Positions 1 through 4,746 of a stretch of 5,963 nucleotides of DNA are shown here, one piece after another. The notes beneath the pieces are model-generated. The model searched no databases. It was not told the origin of the DNA and saw only the letters and a program-made list of their open reading frames with translations. This DNA comes from Acidobacteriaceae bacterium (GTDB lineage: Bacteria; Acidobacteriota; Terriglobia; Terriglobales; SbA1), in the NCBI GenBank assembly GCA_019237515.1, contig JAFAGX010000647.1, forward strand, positions 1 to 5,963. Reading direction: 5' to 3'. Position 1 is the first letter of the stretch. Every line of letters begins with the position of its first letter. The position numbers were made by a program, and so were the translations under genes.

Positions 1-466
1 TGATGACGGGAATCGAAAGGTGCAGATGTTTTTTGATGGCGCGGTAAAGCTGGGCGGCGGAGCGGTCGGGATTTTTGGGCAGAAGGAGTGCGTGAGCGCC
101 ACCATCCACGTTGGAGACATCAACGCCGCTGTTTGCGCAGATGAAACCGTGACGAGTCTCCGTGATGAGCACACCCCGTCGGCGGCGCAGGATTCTTTTG
201 CCTTCCTTCATTGCCAACGTGGTCACACGCGGGTCGAGGTTATAGCGGCGGGCCCAGGCGCGAGTGGCGGCTGAGGGACGCATGGTGCTCAGGTCTACAA
301 GCTGTCCTTCGGCTTTGGAGACGATTTTGTGTTTGATGATCAGGATGTCCCCGCGTTTGAGGCGGCGTGACAGGGTTGGTAACAGCTTTTGGAACAGCGA
401 GTCGCCTGGATGGATTTCCTCCGCAAGAGGAACCGGGATGATTCGCACTTCGGGAGCCCGAGGCAT
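1..466 (-). CDS. cofE: Coenzyme F420-0:L-glutamate ligase (CofE/FbiB ligase domain), C-terminal part beyond window
   Basis: CofE adds L-glutamate residues to F420-0 using GTP, the last step of cytosolic F420 synthesis. The first 155 residues are visible; the C-terminus is cut by the window edge. Family features in order are an N-terminal stretch ending in HPGDSL (residues 19-24), KIVSKAEGQ at 47-55, the signature ETRHGFICANSGVDVSNV at 103-120, and LLLPKNPDRSA at 127-137. The ATG at 464-466 is the only ATG, GTG or TTG start in this frame between the cofC stop and the conserved domain, and it places the N-terminus as in other CofE proteins. No Shine-Dalgarno sequence precedes it. The gene lies 102 bp downstream of cofC and in the same reading frame. 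Whether it carries the extra FMN-binding domain of actinobacterial FbiB cannot be seen here. Confidence 0.93.
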   Translation of the reverse strand, partial: MPRAPEVRIIPVPLAEEIHPGDSLFQKLLPTLSRRLKRGDILIIKHKIVSKAEGQLVDLSTMRPSAATRAWARRYNLDPRVTTLAMKEGKRILRRRRGVLITETRHGFICANSGVDVSNVDGGAHALLLPKNPDRSAAQLYRAIKKHLHLSIPVI

Positions 467-496
467 GTGAAATGTAGTGTACGCGAATGAAATCTG

Positions 497-567
497 TAGA
501 GCCTTCGATTCCGAATCACCCCACTCTTCGAAAACCGCAAAGGGTGGGGCACCCGCCAGGATGACAG
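497..567. repeat. 71-bp intergenic repeat with hairpin core between cofC and cofE
   Basis: On the plus strand the element starts TAGAGCCTTCG (497-507) and ends CAGGATGACAG (557-567). A second element at 3420-3448 has the same ends (10/11 and 11/11 matches). The 49-nt core holds a short palindrome (GATTC-C-GAATC, 507-517) and a strong hairpin at 519-549. The hairpin arms pair 519-530 with 538-549, with one mismatch (529/539) and one G-T pair, around a 7-nt loop. It begins one base after the cofC stop codon and fills most of the cofC-cofE gap. I recall similar repeats scattered between genes in acidobacteria, but that is memory, not a search result. Lacking a T-run after the stem in the transcript, it does not look like a classical intrinsic terminator, though it could slow transcription or protect RNA ends. 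Confidence 0.7.
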
Positions 568-568
568 A

Positions 569-1222
569 TTATTGATTGGCGGCGAGAGAGAGATCGGTCA
601 TATCCCACTGCCGGGCGAGATTCTGGGCACGGGTATTTCCGGGGGCATCGACCAACTTGCGAAGATCCGAGGGATTGTCGATGTCGAGGCCAATGCCGGA
701 CAGAGAAATGACGGTGCAAGGCAGGCCCGACGCCTTCGCTGTCGCGAGGTGAGGCTTGAAGCTGTCATTGCCAAAACGCAGGGGGAACAATGCGGCGGGA
801 CGGCGAAAAGCGGCGTTGGTGCCGCGACCGTCAGCCGCGGGCACGAGCAGCGAGCCACGTTCGGGCACATTCGTGAAAATCATGTCCAGCTCCGACGAAG
901 TAATCAGCGGGACATCGGCGGGGATCACCAATGTGGAATCAACGCCGCGAGATTCGCAAGTTCTTGTAGCCAGCTCGATGGCATCAGTCTCGCTGCGATT
1001 TTGATTGTCAGGAATGACATCAAATCCGAATTGCTGAGCAGCATCGATTGCGAATGGATCGCTCGTCACCAGACTCACACTGGGACGATGGGAGCATGCG
1101 GCGACAGCATCGAGCACATCGAGAAACATTGCCTGCGCGAGTTGGGTGCGAACTGCCTGGCTGAAGAGCGAAGCCAGGCGCTGTTTTGCGGTTGCGAGAT
1201 TTTTGACCGGAATGAGGATCAT
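569..1222 (-). CDS. cofC: Phospholactate/phosphoenolpyruvate guanylyltransferase (CofC/FbiD)
   Basis: This nucleotidyltransferase uses GTP to activate a 3-carbon phospho-acid (2-phospho-L-lactate, phosphoenolpyruvate or 3-phosphoglycerate, depending on lineage), giving the GDP-linked donor that CofD consumes. The protein has 217 residues, normal for the family. Visible motifs are the nucleotide-binding start PVKNLATAKQRL (residues 5-16), VTSD (52-55), the metal-binding PADVPL (101-106), GRGTNAA (132-138), FGNDSFKPH (150-158) and LDIDNPSDL (179-187), all in family order. The ATG overlaps the cofD stop as ATGA, so coupled translation is likely; no strong ribosome-binding site precedes it. The last 25 or so residues, after the conserved domain, are unremarkable. 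The preferred phospho-acid cannot be read from sequence by eye. Confidence 0.93.
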   Translation of the reverse strand: MILIPVKNLATAKQRLASLFSQAVRTQLAQAMFLDVLDAVAACSHRPSVSLVTSDPFAIDAAQQFGFDVIPDNQNRSETDAIELATRTCESRGVDSTLVIPADVPLITSSELDMIFTNVPERGSLLVPAADGRGTNAAFRRPAALFPLRFGNDSFKPHLATAKASGLPCTVISLSGIGLDIDNPSDLRKLVDAPGNTRAQNLARQWDMTDLSLAANQ

Positions 1223-2175
1223 GCTTCGGAGGTGGCGCGGACAGATTTTTCGGCGGTCAGTAAAGCCATCAGCGTCCTCGCCAGCTTAGCCCTGTCTTCA
1301 GCGCTTTTCATAATGATGTTGGTACAGTGTACGCGAAGGCCGGGACGATCCAGCGCTTGCGCCGCGGTATGGTCCCGGAGGTCAGCGATCAGGATGTCAA
1401 GAAAATCGCCATAGGTCTGGGCAATTCCAGCAATCGAAACTGGAAGCCCTTGAGCGGCCATCAAAACTCCCGCAGGCCCGGTGACTGCGGCCCCGCCAAC
1501 CAGAGGGCTAACGGCGGCAACCGTCGCGCGGGTTTCGCGCAATGCAGACCGGATGCCGGGAACAGCAAGAATCGGCCCAATGCTCGTGATGGGGTTGCTG
1601 GGCGCGATGATGACCGCGGTGGCGGAAAGAATCGCCTCGACAACTCCGGGTGCGGGATTGGCTTCCGAAGCGCCAGCGAAGCGTACGGATTTGACCGGAT
1701 CCTGGTACCAGCGTTGCACGAAATATTCCTGAAAGCTGAGTTCACCGGTCGGCGTCATCACTCGGGTCTCTACGCGTGCGTCGCTCATGGGCAGGATGCG
1801 GGCTTGCACGCCCAGCTTGCGGCAGACTTCGTTCGTGACCTCAGTCAAGGTTTTGCCCTGGCCGAGCAATTTTGAACGAAGAAGATGAAGCGCCAGATCG
1901 CGGTCGCCGACATGGAACCAAGTGGGCTCGGCAAGTTCACCCATGGCCTGCAGGCAATAAAACGTGTCCCCCTTGACGCCCCAGCCGCGCTCGCGGCTGA
2001 GTAAGCCGGCAAGCGCGTAAGTGATCGAATCGAGGTCGGGAGAAACATAGAGGCCCCACCATTCGAGATCGTCGCCGGTATTCACAATGAAGGTCAACTC
2101 CTCGGCGGGGGCAACCTGGCGCAGGCCTTCTACGAATTTCGCACCGCCGGTTCCTCCGGTCAGGACAACGATCAC
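1219..2175 (-). CDS. cofD: 2-phospho-L-lactate (or phosphoenolpyruvate) transferase CofD/FbiA
   Basis: CofD transfers the phospho-acid moiety from the CofC product to Fo, releasing GMP and forming F420-0 or dehydro-F420-0. The 318-residue protein is full length. It shows GGTGGAKFVEGL (residues 7-18), VNTGDDLEWWGL (31-42) followed by SPDLDSITY, the GDRDLALHLLR block (90-100), LPMSDARVETRV (128-139), FQEYFVQ (148-154), APSNPITSIGPIL (191-203) and VSPLVGGAAVTGPA (222-235), an essentially complete family signature. The start is a GTG that overlaps the cofG stop as GTGA. A clear GGAGG lies 5 nt before it, inside the cofG coding region, which supports this start. The gene overlaps cofC by 4 bp at its 3' end. 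It is therefore the central gene of a tightly coupled cofG-cofD-cofC unit. Confidence 0.96.
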   Translation of the reverse strand: MIVVLTGGTGGAKFVEGLRQVAPAEELTFIVNTGDDLEWWGLYVSPDLDSITYALAGLLSRERGWGVKGDTFYCLQAMGELAEPTWFHVGDRDLALHLLRSKLLGQGKTLTEVTNEVCRKLGVQARILPMSDARVETRVMTPTGELSFQEYFVQRWYQDPVKSVRFAGASEANPAPGVVEAILSATAVIIAPSNPITSIGPILAVPGIRSALRETRATVAAVSPLVGGAAVTGPAGVLMAAQGLPVSIAGIAQTYGDFLDILIADLRDHTAAQALDRPGLRVHCTNIIMKSAEDRAKLARTLMALLTAEKSVRATSEA

Positions 2176-3347
2176 GCGGCCCTCCGGGCAAGGCCGACGT
2201 TATCGGCTGCGGCACGAAGTCTCTCGGCGAGCAAACCATCGGCGCGATTGCTCACACGGGGCAAAAACTCAGGATAGATAGGAAGGCGTTGACAGAGTTT
2301 GTATCCTTTGGATTCGGTTCGCAATTTCAACTGCTCCAAGTGCGGCCACGGCTGCTCCGGGTTGATGTAATCCGGAGTGAGCGGTGAAACGCCGCCCCAG
2401 TCATTGAGGCCGGCATCCAGCAACTCTTCATAGTAAGGTGAAGAGAGGTTGGGAGGTGCCTGAATATTAACCTGCGGCAACAAAAGACGTGCGACGGCAA
2501 TGGCACGCAGCATTTCGGCTTTGGAGGGCTCGGGCCAGTTCCGCATCGGGATGTCAGGTTTGACGCGAAAGTTCTGAACGATGACTTCCTGGATGTGTCC
2601 GTAGCGCTCGTGCAATTCGCGGATGGCGAGCAGAGTGTCGACGCGATCCTGCGGAGTTTCGCCAATACCGATTAGCAGCCCGGTGGTAAATGGAACCTGC
2701 TGCTTGCCGGCATCTTCGATGGTGCGCAAGCGCTTTGCAGGCACTTTGTCAGGCGCATTGTCGTGGGCCGCACCGGGAGCGAGCAGATGCTCGTTGGTGG
2801 TTTCAAGCATGAGGCCGATGCTGGGAGAGACCGCAGCGAGTCGGGTCATCCATTCGGCGCTGAGTAAGCCGGGATTGGGATGCGGCAAAAGAGAAGTCTC
2901 GCGCAGGACCAGTTCGCACATAGCTTCGAGATAATGCAGCGTTGATTTGTAGCCGAGCCGCTGCAGGGTGCTGCGCATCTCGAGAAACAGAAGTTCTGGC
3001 TTGTCACCCAGGCTGAAGAGCGCTTCGGTGCAGCCCAATTTTTCGCCGGTCTTGGCCACTTCGAGGACTTGCTCTGGAGTCATCGTGTGCGCACCGGCTT
3101 GGTGGGGGTCACGGCGGAAAGTGCAGTAGCCGCAGTAGTCGCGGCAAAGATTTGTGAGCGGAAGGAAAACCTTGCGGGAATAGGTGATGAGCTTGCCTTT
3201 GAATCGCTGTCTGGCTGCGGCTGCGGCAGTAAGGAGCGAGGGCAGGTCATCATCGGAGCAAGTGATGAGGGCGATTGCCTGCTCGCGGGAAGGAGACACC
3301 TGGGGATCGAAGGATTGTGTGACCGGAGATTTCGTGCTGAATGCCAT
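2172..3347 (-). CDS. cofG: 7,8-didemethyl-8-hydroxy-5-deazariboflavin (Fo) synthase subunit CofG, radical SAM
   Basis: CofG is the radical-SAM subunit that closes the deazaflavin ring in the final step of Fo synthesis, working with CofH, which joins tyrosine to 5-amino-6-ribitylaminouracil. The 391-residue protein has the cluster motif CRDYCGYC (C68, C72, C75), which binds a [4Fe-4S] cluster and SAM. Further blocks are GDKPE (114-118), LPHPNPGLL (154-162), GIGET (227-231), QEVIVQNFRVKP (253-264), IQAPPNL (295-301) and DWGGVSPLTPDYINPEQPWP (316-335), typical of CofG and of the N-terminal half of actinobacterial FbiC. The length fits CofG alone, so this is not an FbiC fusion, and no CofH is present in the window. 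The ATG start has only a weak GGCGG upstream. It is the first visible gene of the operon and overlaps cofD by 4 bp. Confidence 0.95.
   Translation of the reverse strand: MAFSTKSPVTQSFDPQVSPSREQAIALITCSDDDLPSLLTAAAAARQRFKGKLITYSRKVFLPLTNLCRDYCGYCTFRRDPHQAGAHTMTPEQVLEVAKTGEKLGCTEALFSLGDKPELLFLEMRSTLQRLGYKSTLHYLEAMCELVLRETSLLPHPNPGLLSAEWMTRLAAVSPSIGLMLETTNEHLLAPGAAHDNAPDKVPAKRLRTIEDAGKQQVPFTTGLLIGIGETPQDRVDTLLAIRELHERYGHIQEVIVQNFRVKPDIPMRNWPEPSKAEMLRAIAVARLLLPQVNIQAPPNLSSPYYEELLDAGLNDWGGVSPLTPDYINPEQPWPHLEQLKLRTESKGYKLCQRLPIYPEFLPRVSNRADGLLAERLRAAADNVGLARRAA
2181..2185 (-). promoter_or_regulatory. Ribosome-binding site for cofD
   Basis: On the minus strand GGAGG sits 5 nt upstream of the GTG start at 2173-2175. 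It lies inside the last codons of cofG and settles the unusual GTG start of cofD. None of the other visible F420 genes has a site this good. Confidence 0.65.
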
Positions 3348-3359
3348 CTGCCGCCGGGC

Positions 3360-3377
3360 TCCATTGATTGTAATGGA
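3360..3377. promoter_or_regulatory. 18-bp palindrome just upstream of cofG (possible operator/promoter region)
   Basis: TCCATT, a 6-nt spacer, then AATGGA form a perfect 6-bp inverted repeat ending 12 bp before the cofG start codon. Read on the minus strand, its centre contains TACAAT, one mismatch from a -10 box, but no convincing -35 hexamer lies 16-18 bp upstream. It could be an operator overlapping the cofG promoter or a small leader hairpin. The call rests on symmetry and position only. Confidence 0.3.
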
Positions 3378-3419
3378 TTAGAATTCATCGGTTGTATTAG
3401 ATCCGAGCCGAGGAATGCA

Positions 3420-3448
3420 TAGATCCTTCGCTTCGCTCAGGATGACAG
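3420..3448. repeat. 29-bp intergenic repeat, short version of the 497-567 element
   Basis: On the plus strand it reads TAGATCCTTCG, seven bases, then CAGGATGACAG. ATCCT (3423-3427) and AGGAT (3439-3443) are complementary and could form a small stem. Both ends match the ends of the 71-bp repeat at 497-567, while the core differs. It lies between the divergent cofG and flavin reductase genes, 40 bp before the reductase ATG. I recall this short sequence as a frequent intergenic repeat in acidobacterial genomes; a genome-wide count would confirm this. Confidence 0.65.
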
Positions 3449-3488
3449 TCGAGGGCGGTTGAGAGTTGTTAGAGAACGGACTCGTTCG

Positions 3489-3992
3489 ATGAGCATCAGC
3501 CAAGCCGAGTTTCGCAGAGCAATGGGCAGCTTCGCCACCGGCGTAACAGTGATCACCTTAGATTACGAAGGCGAAGTGCATGGGATGACGGCGAACGCAT
3601 TCACGTCCGTGTCGCTCAATCCGTTGCTGGTGCTGGTCTGTGTCGATCATCGTGCACGCACGCATGCTCGGCTGCACGCGAAGAAACGGTTCGGAGTAAA
3701 TGTCTTAGCTGAAGATCAAAAACAGATTTCCGAATACTATGCGCGAGCCACGCCGGCGCATCAAGACGCGGAACGAGAGGCCGGGGCGCGATTTGATCGA
3801 ACGAATCATGGAACACCGGTTTTGCACGGGGCGCTAGTGTATCTCGAGTGTCGTCTGCATACCGCGCAGGATGCGGGGGATCATACAATTTTCATTGCGG
3901 AAGTAGAAGATGTCGTTGTGCGGCAAGGGGAGCCACTGCTGTATTTCCGCGGGGAGTACCGGAGAATCGGAGTGCTGAAGAGCGAAGATTAA
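3489..3992 (+). CDS. Flavin reductase-like domain protein (FMN-binding split barrel, RutF/HpaC type)
   Basis: This is a small cytosolic flavoprotein of the family that reduces FMN or FAD with NAD(P)H and passes the reduced flavin to partner monooxygenases. From the chosen ATG it has 167 residues, the usual domain size. Visible blocks are GSFATGVTVIT (13-23), GMTANAFTSVSLNP (32-45), FGVNVL (68-73), GDHTIFIAEVEDV (130-142) and PLLYFRGEYR (149-158). The frame is open further upstream with a TTG at 3459, giving ten extra residues (RVVRERTRS-like, not conserved). I prefer the ATG because the domain starts right after it. The gene is divergent from the F420 operon and its stop overlaps the stop of the PilZ gene. 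No partner oxygenase is visible, so the acceptor is unknown. An F420-binding role is possible for this fold but not indicated by any motif I can see. Confidence 0.88.
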   Translation: MSISQAEFRRAMGSFATGVTVITLDYEGEVHGMTANAFTSVSLNPLLVLVCVDHRARTHARLHAKKRFGVNVLAEDQKQISEYYARATPAHQDAEREAGARFDRTNHGTPVLHGALVYLECRLHTAQDAGDHTIFIAEVEDVVVRQGEPLLYFRGEYRRIGVLKSED

Positions 3993-4702
3993 TCCGCCAT
4001 CGCCTTTGCCGAGGCGTTGTCTTTTGTCCACTTGGAAACCAGTAATGTGAACTCAGGCTCCCGATTGACGAACTCGATGCCGAGATTGCCGCGAGCATCT
4101 CTCCACACCAGCTCGGCGGAGGCGGTAGTGCTTTTCTCGCCCGGTAGGGCAAAGCTGAGCTTGACGGATTTGATGCCGGGCAGGGTGCGCTGAACCGATA
4201 ATGCAGCACCGCCTCTGCTGATGTCCAATATCTTAACTGGAATGCTTTCCCTATCGCTGAAGGCGAGCTTTGCTTCGATGTCGACCTTTACGCGAGGCGC
4301 CACGCGCTGGCGGCGCCCGCCCATTAGAGTACGTATGGCGCGCAAGCCATTGCGTACCCGATCGTGCGTAAGCGGTTTGTAGATGACCAGATGAGTTCCG
4401 GCACCGAATACAGTGTCAAGTGTCGCCTCAGTCCTCGCGAGGGCAATAACTAGGGTCTTCCTCCCGGCAGGAGTGGACTCCTGAATATTTTTCAGTAACG
4501 TGGCAGCGCCTTGACTATCTTGATCGTCAACAATGACTCCCTGAAAACGGTGACAGCTGAACTCTTCCAGCGCGGCCTTGGCACTGGAACAGTGTTGCAA
4601 ATCGACCCCGAGTTCGCGGCAGGCACGCGTAACCAGGGCTACTGTGTCGGGTTGACGACATAACATTAGGGAGCGTAGGTGCACAGCGTACAGCTTAGGC
4701 AC
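3989..4702 (-). CDS. Receiver-like (probably non-phosphorylated) domain fused to PilZ domain
   Basis: The 237-residue protein has two parts. Residues 10-125 resemble a response-regulator receiver: VIVDD (57-60 region) at the usual phospho-acceptor strand and YKPL (108-111) with the conserved Lys-Pro. However, the acidic pair expected after the first strand is replaced by CRQ (15-17), and the Thr/Ser after strand four appears to be Ala. Residues 130-225 form a PilZ domain with RVAPR (133-137, RxxxR) and DISRGG (160-165, DxSxxG), the two motifs that bind cyclic di-GMP. A role as a c-di-GMP effector is therefore inferred. The GTG start at 4700-4702 has no clear ribosome-binding site; GTG at residue 7 or ATG at residue 13 are alternatives. 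It lies 44 bp downstream of the M48 gene on the same strand and may be co-transcribed with it. Confidence 0.85.
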   Translation of the reverse strand: MPKLYAVHLRSLMLCRQPDTVALVTRACRELGVDLQHCSSAKAALEEFSCHRFQGVIVDDQDSQGAATLLKNIQESTPAGRKTLVIALARTEATLDTVFGAGTHLVIYKPLTHDRVRNGLRAIRTLMGGRRQRVAPRVKVDIEAKLAFSDRESIPVKILDISRGGAALSVQRTLPGIKSVKLSFALPGEKSTTASAELVWRDARGNLGIEFVNREPEFTLLVSKWTKDNASAKAMAD

Positions 4703-4714
4703 TAATAGTGACTA
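4700..4714. other. Overlapping short palindromes at the start of the PilZ gene
   Basis: CACTA-A-TAGTG (4700-4710) overlaps TAGT-G-ACTA (4706-4714). The first includes the GTG start codon of the PilZ gene, read on the minus strand. Arms of 4-5 bp with one-base centres cannot form RNA hairpins, so if meaningful they would be a protein-binding site. Chance is a fair alternative. The rest of the 44-bp gap (4703-4746) shows no terminator or promoter I can support. Confidence 0.2.
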
Positions 4715-4746
4715 AGGGCAAGTTACGAACGGTCTTTACTTTCGCA

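Noticed and set aside
519..549. The hairpin as an intrinsic terminator after cofC
   Set aside because: No run of T follows the stem on the minus strand, and cofE lies just downstream in the same direction.
340..552. A 70-codon minus-strand frame in the cofC-cofE gap and the start of cofE
   Set aside because: It is out of frame with the conserved CofE protein and runs through the repeat; the CofE frame explains the region.
572..1414. A 280-codon plus-strand open frame opposite cofC and the end of cofD
   Set aside because: It is antisense to two unmistakable family proteins, its translation has no recognisable motif, and high G+C makes long antisense frames common.
1327..1875. A 182-codon plus-strand open frame opposite cofD
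   Set aside because: Arg/Gly/Asn-rich translation with no domain; fully inside conserved cofD.
3364..3400. A plus-strand promoter with TTGATT as -35 and TATTAG as -10 for the flavin reductase
   Set aside because: The spacing is about 25 bp, too long for a standard promoter, and the -10 match is weak.
3459..3488. TTG at 3459 as the start of the flavin reductase
   Set aside because: GAGGG lies only 3 nt before it, and the ten added residues are not part of the domain; ATG at 3489 fits better, although the TTG is not excluded.
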